From: Bacteroidota bacterium
GTDB lineage: Bacteria; Bacteroidota; Ignavibacteria; Ignavibacteriales; Ignavibacteriaceae
DNA length: 64,000 nt
Assembly (NCBI GenBank): GCA_021777835.1
Contig: JAJYDC010000005.1
Coordinates: forward strand, 96,547 to 160,546
Direction of reading: 5' to 3'
Shown: positions 56,839-64,000 of the stretch, piece after piece
Layout of the letters: the number at the start of each line of letters is the position of its first letter
Position numbering within the stretch: position 1 is the first letter of the stretch
Program-made: the position numbers and the translations under genes
Notes under the pieces: generated by a model
The model's input: only the letters and a program-made list of their open reading frames with translations
Database searches by the model: none
Told to the model about the DNA's origin: nothing

Positions 56839-57460
56839 TATCATTAAGCTAAACGTAAAATCAAGAAGAATGAATGTAACGCTGCATAACCAATCTGGCA
56901 GCGATCAAATTAAGCTTGAAAGTAGTGAAGATTTCTTGCAGTCTCAGTTCTTACAACATTATGAAGAAGGCTTTGATGAAGGACGAAAATCAGCAACTAT
57001 TTTACTCGAGAAAGAATTCTCAGACAAAATAAATAAAAAAAACAACGAAATGGCTAAAATCATTTCTGAATTTGATTTGATGGTAAATGAATATAGTCAG
57101 TCCTTTGAAAAATTGGTTATTAACCTATCATTTATAATTGCTGAAAGAATTGTAAAACGAGAAATATCTCAGAACCCAATAATTGATAGCGTGTTGAGCG
57201 ATTCAATAAAAAGAGTTTTAGGATCCAATAAAATTTTGATAAAGTTAAACCCCGGCGATCTTAGAAACTTAAACGAGGAAAGCAAAAATCTGTTTTTAGG
57301 TGATTCCTATTCTAAGATTAACTTTGAACCTGACGAAAGAATTGAAGCCGGCGGATGTTTGATCGAAACAGAAATAGGCAATGTTGACGCTAGAATTTCA
57401 AACCAATTTACTGAATTGAAAAAACAATTAGACTCATGCTTTATTCCTGGAAATTCTTAA
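56831..57460 (+). CDS. fliH: Flagellar assembly protein FliH
   Basis: About 209 residues. FliH is the dimeric regulator of the export ATPase FliI. The N-terminal half is a charged coiled coil (LQHYEEGFDEGRKSA); the C-terminal half has the FliH/HrpE pattern (LSFIIAERIVKREISQNP, IKLNPGDL, GGCLIETEIGNVDARI). I chose ATG 56831, preceded by GGAAGAAG; GTG 56810 would add seven residues. It overlaps fliG by eight bases and is adjacent to fliI. Confidence 0.9.
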   Translation: MSDIIKLNVKSRRMNVTLHNQSGSDQIKLESSEDFLQSQFLQHYEEGFDEGRKSATILLEKEFSDKINKKNNEMAKIISEFDLMVNEYSQSFEKLVINLSFIIAERIVKREISQNPIIDSVLSDSIKRVLGSNKILIKLNPGDLRNLNEESKNLFLGDSYSKINFEPDERIEAGGCLIETEIGNVDARISNQFTELKKQLDSCFIPGNS

Positions 57461-58789
57461 ATGGAATTAGTAGAAAAAATATCAAGTAAATATAAGAGAA
57501 TAATAGATGGATTTGACCCGGTAATCGTCAGCGGAAAAGTTACTGATGTAGTCGGATTAGTTATTGTTTCTATGGGCCCTAATGCATCACTTGGTGAGAT
57601 TTGCATAGTAACCGATAGAGAAGGAAATGAAGTTTGTAAAGCTGAAGTAGTTGGGTTTAAAGACGGCAAAGTTTTATCCATTGCTCTTGGCGAAGTTCAC
57701 AATATTTCACCTTCTTGTGAAATAAAAGCTTTGGGGAAAAATTTTCAGATCGGTGTCGGCATGGAATTATTAGGTCGCGTGATCGACGGCTTAGGAAATC
57801 CGATAGATGGTAAGGGAGAAATAAAGTGCACTAGTTTTCTGCCGATTCATAGTCAGCCCCCCAATCCGCTTGATCGTGAAAGAATATTGGAGCCCTTGCA
57901 GACAGGCGTCAGATCAATCGATGGACTGTTAACTGTCGGCAAAGGACAAAGATTAGGAATTTTCGCTGGCAGTGGTGTAGGTAAAAGCGTAACTATGGGA
58001 ATGATTGCTCGAAATACGAATGCAAATGTAAATGTGATAACACTTATTGGGGAACGCGGTAGAGAAGTTAGAGAATTTATAGAGAAGGATTTAGGCGAAG
58101 AAGGATTAAAAAGATCTGTTGTAATTGTTGCAACTAGCGATAAAAGCGCTCTTATAAGAATGAAAGGTGCGTTTATTGGAACAACTATTGCCGAATATTT
58201 TAGAGACCAGGGGCTGGATGTTGTTCTTATGATGGATTCAATAACAAGATTTGCTATGGCTCAAAGAGAAATAGGATTGACTGTCGGTGAGCCTCCGACA
58301 ACTAAAGGATATACCCCTTCTGTTTTTGCAATTCTGCCTAAGCTGCTGGAAAGAGCTGGGAATACAAAGTCTGGATCTATTACAGGATTTTATACCGTGC
58401 TTGTAGACGGAGATGACATGAATGAGCCGATTGCTGATGCAGTTAGGTCTATTTTGGATGGGCACGTTGTACTATCGCGTAAACTTGCAAATAAAGGACA
58501 GTTTCCCGCAACTGATCCGTTGCAAAGTATCAGTCGTGTTATGCCCGATATTGTAAGCAGCGATCATAAAAAAAGAGCTGTCGCATTTAATGAAATTTTA
58601 GCAACTTATAAAGACGCAGAAGATCTAATAAATATTGGTGCTTATGTTAAAGGCAGTAATCCTCAGATTGATCATGCTCTTTCTAAAATAACTTTATTAA
58701 GAAATTTCCTTAAACAGGATATTCAGGAAAAAGCAATCTTTGAGGAAACGGTATCAAGGCTTAATCAAATAATTGAAAAACCATTGTAA
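57461..58789 (+). CDS. fliI: Flagellum-specific ATPase FliI
   Basis: 442 residues. FliI energises export of flagellar proteins. Walker A is in FAGSGVGKSVTMGMI, Walker B in VVLMMDSITRFAMAQRE, and the Arg-finger region in GSITGFYTVLVDGDDMNEP. The N-terminal beta-barrel and ATPase body have family length. It directly follows the fliH stop. Confidence 0.96.
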   Translation: MELVEKISSKYKRIIDGFDPVIVSGKVTDVVGLVIVSMGPNASLGEICIVTDREGNEVCKAEVVGFKDGKVLSIALGEVHNISPSCEIKALGKNFQIGVGMELLGRVIDGLGNPIDGKGEIKCTSFLPIHSQPPNPLDRERILEPLQTGVRSIDGLLTVGKGQRLGIFAGSGVGKSVTMGMIARNTNANVNVITLIGERGREVREFIEKDLGEEGLKRSVVIVATSDKSALIRMKGAFIGTTIAEYFRDQGLDVVLMMDSITRFAMAQREIGLTVGEPPTTKGYTPSVFAILPKLLERAGNTKSGSITGFYTVLVDGDDMNEPIADAVRSILDGHVVLSRKLANKGQFPATDPLQSISRVMPDIVSSDHKKRAVAFNEILATYKDAEDLINIGAYVKGSNPQIDHALSKITLLRNFLKQDIQEKAIFEETVSRLNQIIEKPL

Positions 58790-58795
58790 TAATTT

Positions 58796-59233
58796 ATGAC
58801 AAAGTTTATTTATAAATTCGAAGCAATTAAACGCGTCAAAGAAAACCTTGAAAAGAAAGCTCAAAAGGAAGTTGCTCAAATTGAACTTGAAATCGACAAA
58901 CTAAATAAGGAATATAACATACTTCTCGAGGAAGAAATGATTAGCCGAAGAAGAGAGTTTGAAAAGAGCGTACATATTGGTGATATAAAGTTTAAGAAAA
59001 GTTATGAATCAAACCTAAGTAAAAAAAGATCACTTATTACTGAAAAGATAAATCAACTCAATAATGATAAAAGAATTAAACTATTAGAACTTACTCAGCG
59101 AAGTAAAGAACATAAAATATTTGATTCGCTTGAAGAGTCTTTACATGATGACTTTAAACTAGAAGAAAAACACGCAGAATCAGTTTATACGGATGAGTTA
59201 GCAAATCAGAAATTTATCAGGCAAAAGAAGTGA
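58796..59233 (+). CDS. fliJ: Flagellar export chaperone FliJ
   Basis: 145 residues, a highly charged coiled coil throughout (KRVKENLEKKAQKEVAQIELEI...). FliJ is the central stalk of the FliI export ATPase; family members share this build and length but little sequence. The call rests on coiled coil plus place between fliI and the MotE-like gene. Six bases after fliI. Confidence 0.82.
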   Translation: MTKFIYKFEAIKRVKENLEKKAQKEVAQIELEIDKLNKEYNILLEEEMISRRREFEKSVHIGDIKFKKSYESNLSKKRSLITEKINQLNNDKRIKLLELTQRSKEHKIFDSLEESLHDDFKLEEKHAESVYTDELANQKFIRQKK

Positions 59234-59850
59234 AATCTAAAATAATATATATCGTTTCATTTGTGGCCGCTTTTATTTTAACCACTTTGTTGATTGTATA
59301 TCTCAACTCGAATTATAAAAATATATTCCAGCTCGACTTCTCTAGCGTTCCGCAAAAAACGAAAAATAATACAGCTAATGACACTTCTAAAGTTACATTC
59401 GGGCAATTAAAAGATTTTATGCAGAACGAATTAAAAAATGAACTGCTGGATTCACTTCGAACCATGTACGCAGGCCAAAATCATGATACCGTTTATGCAG
59501 CAAGACAAGTTGACTCTGTTTTAATCGATAGTTTGAGGATTTTAAGGCTGGCACTTAAACAAAAAAACCTTGTATCTGCAAAACCCGTTAAGGAGATTAA
59601 ACAAAAACCTGACCAGCAAATTGAAAAAAATATTGCAAAAGCGAAGCCTGATACAAGTTATATAAGGTGGACAAAGGAAACTGCAAAGCTATATGAATCA
59701 ATGGATCCGCAGCAAGCAGCTAAAATTATCCAGAGTTATTCCGATAATGTTGCAAGAGATATAATTTATTCGATGAGACAGAAGAGTGCGGCACAAGTTT
59801 TGTCGGCATTAAATCCTGAAACAGCAAATAGAATAACGTTAGCAAAATAA
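59230..59850 (+). CDS. MotE/MgtE-N-like flagellar protein
   Basis: 206 residues with an N-terminal membrane span (about 5-25), a coiled region, and a C-terminal MgtE-N-like stretch (ESMDPQQAAKIIQSYSDNVA, SAAQVLSALNPETANRI). This architecture is that of MotE or FlbB-type proteins found beside fliJ in several phyla, which support stators or ring assembly. Start GTG overlaps the fliJ stop. A sigma-28 motif lies inside its 3' end. Confidence 0.72.
   Translation: MKSKIIYIVSFVAAFILTTLLIVYLNSNYKNIFQLDFSSVPQKTKNNTANDTSKVTFGQLKDFMQNELKNELLDSLRTMYAGQNHDTVYAARQVDSVLIDSLRILRLALKQKNLVSAKPVKEIKQKPDQQIEKNIAKAKPDTSYIRWTKETAKLYESMDPQQAAKIIQSYSDNVARDIIYSMRQKSAAQVLSALNPETANRITLAK
59721..59747 (+). promoter_or_regulatory. 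Intragenic sigma-28 promoter motif before fliK
   Basis: TAAA at 59721-59724, exactly 15 bases, then TCCGATAA at 59740-59747, identical in form to the flagellin promoter. It lies in the coding region of the MotE-like gene, 104 bases before the fliK ATG, which has no ribosome binding site of note. Expression of fliK from here would follow hook completion, which is worth testing. Confidence 0.6.
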
Positions 59851-59851
59851 T

Positions 59852-61927
59852 ATGAATTTCAATCCAATATTTGTCCAATTATCCGGTCAAGCGGAAACAA
59901 TAGATATGCCTAAACAGCTGAAGCTAAATAATCCAACTTATTTATTTTCAGACATAATAAAACTGGTTGGTGAAAATTCAAATAATAAAACACCTGTCAA
60001 GGCAAACACAAACAGCACCTTGCTTGCTTCTGTTCAAAATGAATTACAAAATATGCTTTCAGAATTAACTAAGTCAACCCCAAATGGCACTTCAGAAATT
60101 AAGTCTATTAATGCGCCTGTCGATAATACTGCTAAAGATCAATTGGATACAATCGAGAATGCGATAACTGCACTGTTTAATTCAAGCTCTAAACAACCTA
60201 TCGGTAAAGAAAAATCAGCTAAAACTGGTATAGAAAAAACTAAGAATAGTACTGCCCTGGCAGCAAATATATTAAGCTTGCTTCAATCTAATAATCCGAT
60301 AATATTAAAGCTTAACCTTGAGGGCTCTGACTTTACCCTGAAAATCTCTAAACCATCAGCTAATGAAGTTAGATTTAACGACATAAGGTCTTCTGATTTT
60401 AACTATGCAAATTCTACGGTTGCAGCTGAATCGGTATCACCTGATGGTGCGCCAACTATAAATTCTCAAAATAATAAGCCAAGTGCGTTTCAACAAATAA
60501 CTGGCGTGAATTCTCAAAAACAATCGACCGAAAAATTACTTCAAACACAATCTATAAATTCTGATGAGGTTAATGACACTTCAAATTCCAGTTTAAATGC
60601 TCAACTAGGCATAAATGAGAATTTAAATGCCAAGAAAATTGAGAAAGGTATCAAAAACATTAACCTAGCAACTAGCCAAACACCTCAGAATAAATTCGGA
60701 AATGAAGATAGCAGTAAAACTCAGCTTCCCGAAATATCTAACCCGGACACAGAAATTAAATTATCTGCCGCTGTACTTAATAATATAAGCACAAAGAAAT
60801 TATCTATAGGCGCTTCCGGATTGATCGAACAACCCGGTCAGAAAATCTATATCGCTGTCTCAAAAGACAATAAATTAATTGCTGGACAAGACTCAAAGCC
60901 AATAAAGTCTTTATCATCAAAAATTGGAAATGGAGATTGGATAGAAATATCTCTTAACAATACTGAGCAGCCAAACTCTCCAACTCAATCTATCTTAACG
61001 GATAAATATCAAAACGGAGAGTTCTTAAATACTTTGAAATCTAAGCCCGGGATTGAAATTTCTTCTATTCTTAAAATAAATGACATTAAAAACTCAGATC
61101 CAATATCTAAGATAACTCAAAATTACTCAACTAAGCCGGATTTAATGTTATCTAAAGGAAATACTGCACCTAAGGAATCTGTTCCCGCTAGTGCTGACTT
61201 AATAAAAGATACTTCATCAAGCATAGGAAGTAAAATACAACCTGTGGTCGTTACTCCAAATAATACAGCTCAAAATTCTAACGAAACGACTCATAGTCCT
61301 TTGATTTCTGCAACTCAAAATTCAAATGGATCAAAAATTAATTTGAATGACAATCTGAAATTCAGTAATCAAAATGAAGAGCAAAATCAAAAGCAGACAC
61401 TGGATAAGAAACAAATTAATTATGATCAGAATATTTCAGGTCAATCGTTTACTCACGAAGTAACTGCAGCATTAAAAAATGATGCTCCTGTGCAATTACC
61501 TTCTTTGCCTGCCGATGTAATGAAAATAGTTAAAGCCAATGAGCTAATGAATGAAATAAATAGGTTTGTTCAGCAAGGTAATTCAAAAAGTGCTTTACTA
61601 AAATTAGACCCAGAGAATCTTGGCAAAGTTAAGATAGTTCTTGATGTAGTTGATAAATCAGTTCATGCTAGCGTCGAAGTTGAAAACGAAAATGTCAGGC
61701 AAATTGTTCAAAACAATATCAACGAATTAAAACAATCTCTTAATCTAAGCGGTCTTCAGCTATCATCGGTAAATGTGTCACTTAATAATAACGATGAAAA
61801 CACTAATAAATCTCTTACTCAAAAGAAAAAATCAGGCTACAATCAATATGAAAGAAAGATAGAAGAGCCCGCAGGTGCGGTTTCCTCTAAGAGTATGGGA
61901 TACAATACCTACGATTATTTAATATAA
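59852..61927 (+). CDS. fliK: Flagellar hook-length control protein FliK
   Basis: 691 residues, long and Ser/Asn/Thr rich with low-complexity middle as in FliK rulers. The C-terminal conserved domain (about 570-645) has LLKLDPENLGKVKIVLDVVD, VHASVEVENENVRQIVQNNI and LSGLQLSSVNVSLN. It measures hook length and switches export to filament proteins. Starts two bases after the previous stop. Its length above the usual ~400-450 residues would allow a long ruler. Confidence 0.9.
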   Translation: MNFNPIFVQLSGQAETIDMPKQLKLNNPTYLFSDIIKLVGENSNNKTPVKANTNSTLLASVQNELQNMLSELTKSTPNGTSEIKSINAPVDNTAKDQLDTIENAITALFNSSSKQPIGKEKSAKTGIEKTKNSTALAANILSLLQSNNPIILKLNLEGSDFTLKISKPSANEVRFNDIRSSDFNYANSTVAAESVSPDGAPTINSQNNKPSAFQQITGVNSQKQSTEKLLQTQSINSDEVNDTSNSSLNAQLGINENLNAKKIEKGIKNINLATSQTPQNKFGNEDSSKTQLPEISNPDTEIKLSAAVLNNISTKKLSIGASGLIEQPGQKIYIAVSKDNKLIAGQDSKPIKSLSSKIGNGDWIEISLNNTEQPNSPTQSILTDKYQNGEFLNTLKSKPGIEISSILKINDIKNSDPISKITQNYSTKPDLMLSKGNTAPKESVPASADLIKDTSSSIGSKIQPVVVTPNNTAQNSNETTHSPLISATQNSNGSKINLNDNLKFSNQNEEQNQKQTLDKKQINYDQNISGQSFTHEVTAALKNDAPVQLPSLPADVMKIVKANELMNEINRFVQQGNSKSALLKLDPENLGKVKIVLDVVDKSVHASVEVENENVRQIVQNNINELKQSLNLSGLQLSSVNVSLNNNDENTNKSLTQKKKSGYNQYERKIEEPAGAVSSKSMGYNTYDYLI

Positions 61928-61939
61928 GGATAAAAGATT

Positions 61940-62623
61940 ATGATAAGTTCAGTAAACACGACAACTAATAACACTCAATCTTCATCATCGAGTACAAGCT
62001 CTACTCCTGCCATCAATACTTTAGATAAAAATTCGTTTATGAAATTACTAATTGCACAAATGCAAAATCAAGATCCGATGAGCCCGATGGACGGAACCCA
62101 ATTTGCAGCACAACTTGCACAATTCAGCTCCCTTGAACAGCTTCAAAATCTGAATACATCAATGACAACTAGTATAAACGCAAATTATGCTTTAACACAA
62201 TCTATCAATAATACACTTTCTTCAACTTTGATTGGGAAGAATGTAAAACTGGGAGGAGGCAGCTTTCAAAATAACGGACAAGGCTCTATTGACCTTGGCT
62301 ATACTCTTCCATCTAATGCTTCTTCTGTTTCAATTAGTGTATTGGATTCAAATGGCAATGTGGTTAAAACTTTGAACAATTTGCCAACCGCTTCAGGCGA
62401 CAATAAACTTTCTTGGGATTTCTCCGATAATAATGGTAATACACTGCCACAAGGTAGTTATACATACACAGTTAATGCAACAGGTTCGGACGGAAGTACA
62501 ATGACAGCAACACCATTTATCGAAGGAACTATTTCAGGAGTACAGTTTGGCGCCAATGGCGCAAGCTTAATGGTCGGAAATTCTCAGTACCAACTTTCAG
62601 ATGTTATGGAAATTTTTAATTGA
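61940..62623 (+). CDS. flgD: Flagellar hook assembly scaffold FlgD
   Basis: 227 residues. FlgD caps the growing hook. The N-terminal motif LDKNSFMKLLIAQMQNQDPMSPMDGTQFAAQLAQFSSLEQLQ is the hook-cap signature; the C-terminal part (LSWDFSDNNGNTLPQGSYTYTV) is the FlgD Ig/Tudor-like region. AAGGATAAA lies before the ATG. A sigma-28 motif is located inside the gene. Confidence 0.94.
   Translation: MISSVNTTTNNTQSSSSSTSSTPAINTLDKNSFMKLLIAQMQNQDPMSPMDGTQFAAQLAQFSSLEQLQNLNTSMTTSINANYALTQSINNTLSSTLIGKNVKLGGGSFQNNGQGSIDLGYTLPSNASSVSISVLDSNGNVVKTLNNLPTASGDNKLSWDFSDNNGNTLPQGSYTYTVNATGSDGSTMTATPFIEGTISGVQFGANGASLMVGNSQYQLSDVMEIFN
62404..62430 (+). promoter_or_regulatory. Intragenic sigma-28 promoter motif in flgD
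   Basis: TAAA at 62404-62407, exactly 15 bases, then TCCGATAA at 62423-62430, again the same form as the flagellin promoter. It is inside flgD, 212 bases before the next gene (62643). It could drive the flagellar-operon gene and flgE late. Chance is possible because the codons read as the FlgD fold (WDFSDNNGN). Confidence 0.5.
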
Positions 62624-62642
62624 AAATTATAAGTAAATCAAT

Positions 62643-63017
62643 ATGACTGAAATAAATGGCATAAGCGTACCTTTTATTCCTATAACTCAAAATGAAGATT
62701 TAGGAAATAACGCCCCCAAAAATAGCATTGATAGCTTTAGCTCAATTTTCCAAGAAGAATTGAGCAAAGTGAAATTCTCTAATCATGCTTTGAAAAGATT
62801 AGATTCAAGGAATATTCAGCTTAATGACAACGAAATAAATAAAATTCAAAATGCAGTTCAAAAAGCTGAATCTAAAGGCTCTAAAGATTCATTAGTTATG
62901 ATGAATAATACTGCATACATAGTTAATATCCCCAACCGGACTGTAGTTACAGCACTACCGATGGGCGATAGCAATGAAAATATATTTACGAACATAGATA
63001 GTGTGGTTTTTGCATAA
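62643..63017 (+). CDS. Flagellar operon protein, TIGR02530-like
   Basis: 124 residues. The family mark is FSNHALKRLDSRNIQLNDNEI, followed by KIQNAVQKAESKGSKDSLVM and NNTAYIVNIPNRTVVTALP, a pattern of a small conserved protein found between flgD and flgE in many Firmicutes and Bacteroidota-like operons (new flagellar-operon protein). Its exact function is not settled. Nineteen bases after flgD. Confidence 0.85.
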   Translation: MTEINGISVPFIPITQNEDLGNNAPKNSIDSFSSIFQEELSKVKFSNHALKRLDSRNIQLNDNEINKIQNAVQKAESKGSKDSLVMMNNTAYIVNIPNRTVVTALPMGDSNENIFTNIDSVVFA

Positions 63018-63123
63018 TTAAATAATTAATCAACAATATAGAGCGGGACCTTTCGAGGGCGCTCTTAATCCGGAGGACTGATTGATTCCGGGTTAAATAA
63101 CTTATAAACCTTAGGAGGTTAAA
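63018..63123 (+). promoter_or_regulatory. Structured leader before flgE
   Basis: 106 bases in an operon where most gaps are below 20. Two hairpins can form: GAGCG...CGCTC (63041-63045 with 63060-63064) enclosing CCT-TTCG-AGG with a UUCG tetraloop, and AATCCGG...CCGGGTT. A strong AGGAGG (63113-63118) sits six bases before the ATG. There is no T-run, so translation control is a better reading than termination. Confidence 0.45.
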
Positions 63124-64000
63124 ATGGCACTTCTCAATTCTCTTTTCTCTGGCGTATCCGGCTTGCAAAATTTGCAATCGATGATGGATGTTATCGGTAA
63201 TAATATTGCTAACGTAGATACTATCGGTTTCAAAAGTTCAAGAGTTACTTTTAGCGATACTTTTAATGAGCTTGTTAAATCAGGTACCAACCCAACAGAC
63301 ACTACTGGTGGTACAAACAGTTTTCAAGTCGGCTTAGGCATGAAAATAAATTCAATCGACAGAAATTGGAATCAGGGAACTTTTCAATCCACAGGGATAT
63401 CAACTGACTTAGCATTACAGGGACCCGGAATGTTCATCCTAAACAGTAATGGACAAAATTTTTACTCACGCGCAGGCGCGTTTGAGTTTGACTCCAACGG
63501 GAAACTTGTTGACCCTCAGAACGGTGCAGTTGTGCAAGGTAAGGTTGCTAACGGCTTAGGGCAAATTCCTCAGGGGACAAAAATACAGGATATTGTAGTA
63601 GATAAAAACTTAAAGCTGCCTGCATTAAAAACTTCTAATATTGCATGGGGCGGAAATCTTCAAAGCAGTTCGGCTACAATTGCAACGAATACTGTCAATC
63701 TTGACGATAGCCTTGCTGGCAGCACTCCTTATACCGCTCCGCCTTCTCCCACTTCTACTCAGATAGTTGGAAAAGACGGTACTGCTTACACATTGAACGT
63801 TTCTTATACAAATACAGCAGGAGCATGGACACCAAGTTATCAAGTATATGATTCTACAGGCAAAACTTTGTTATCTCCTCAGCCTACTGTAACTCCTGCG
63901 CTAACAGCATTAACTTTTAATTCATCAGGTAATTGCACAAGTGCTCCTGTTACAATAACAAGTACAGATCCTCAACAAAACATCTCTTTCAGTTTAGATT
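63124..64000 (+). CDS. flgE: Flagellar hook protein FlgE (cut by window end)
   Basis: 292 residues are visible and the frame is still open at 64000, so the gene continues. N-terminal LLNSLFSGVSGLQNLQSMMD and VIGNNIANVDTIGFKSSRV are the hook/rod signature; VGLGMKINSIDRNWNQGTFQSTG and LQGPGMFIL follow, and DPQNGAVVQGK in the middle. Longer spans past FlgG length suggest FlgE, as does the place after flgD. The ATG at 63124 is preceded by AGGAGG. Confidence 0.88.
   Translation, partial: MALLNSLFSGVSGLQNLQSMMDVIGNNIANVDTIGFKSSRVTFSDTFNELVKSGTNPTDTTGGTNSFQVGLGMKINSIDRNWNQGTFQSTGISTDLALQGPGMFILNSNGQNFYSRAGAFEFDSNGKLVDPQNGAVVQGKVANGLGQIPQGTKIQDIVVDKNLKLPALKTSNIAWGGNLQSSSATIATNTVNLDDSLAGSTPYTAPPSPTSTQIVGKDGTAYTLNVSYTNTAGAWTPSYQVYDSTGKTLLSPQPTVTPALTALTFNSSGNCTSAPVTITSTDPQQNISFSLD

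Noticed and set aside
60100..60126. Possible sigma-28 site in fliK
   Set aside because: The -10 reads GTCGATAA but the -35 is TAAG, so I do not count it with the seven exact-spacing matches.
1..64000. tRNA, rRNA, insertion sequence with transposase, or prophage
   Set aside because: I found no tRNA-like or rRNA sequence and no transposase, integrase or phage structural gene in the window.

Overview
The window is about 64 kb of AT-rich, gene-dense bacterial chromosome carrying a motility and chemotaxis locus with a large glycosyltransferase island beside the flagellin gene. Flagellar hook, basal-body and export genes, a CheZ-type phosphatase, Bacteroidota-style TPR/TonB-like proteins and low GC together suggest a flagellated member of the Bacteroidota/Chlorobi/Ignavibacteria branch. 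That placement is inference from protein style; there is no rRNA in the window to confirm it.

Layout. 1-1008 is non-coding and full of short palindromic repeats. 1467-6460 (+) is a signalling block: PAS histidine kinase, NtrC-type regulator, STAS protein and a double-receiver PP2C phosphatase, i.e. a two-component plus partner-switching module. 6500-9092 (-) holds prfA and a membrane glycosyltransferase. 9369-14519 holds an unknown coiled-coil membrane protein, an RhlE-type helicase with a YwbE-like gene overlapping it, a MazEF toxin-antitoxin pair and an unknown protein. 14993-31299 (+) is a 16 kb run of five genes that between them encode about nine glycosyltransferase-like and three methyltransferase-like domains, mostly linked by TPRs; the first gene alone encodes 2696 residues. 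31574-37432 (+) is the filament block: fliC, fliS, fliD, a small possible chaperone, an FlgM-like gene, then a soluble kinase and a second NtrC-type regulator. 37435-39783 (-) is a receiver-GAF-PAS-PAS-kinase. 40286-52631 (+) is chemotaxis: cheW, two receptors, a TonB-like protein, hemerythrin, a HEAT-repeat protein, cheR, two cheY-like genes, cheZ, cheA, cheB. 52758 to the window end (+) is the hook-basal-body operon from flgB to a truncated flgE.

Regulation. Seven places carry the same flagellar sigma-28 (FliA) type motif, TAAA, exactly 15 bases, then TCCGATAA or TTCGATAA. They lie before fliC, before cheW, before the TonB-like gene, before the unknown gene at 9369, and inside three genes just upstream of flgM, fliK and the gene after flgD. 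None was found before flgB, which fits the usual hierarchy in which early genes use another sigma factor (two sigma-54 activators are encoded here).

The most unusual items are the giant poly-glycosyltransferase next to flagellin, the intragenic sigma-28 motifs, the apparent recruitment of an unknown membrane protein and a secreted TonB-like protein into the motility regulon, and a structured repeat that supplies the 3' end of a glycosyltransferase gene.
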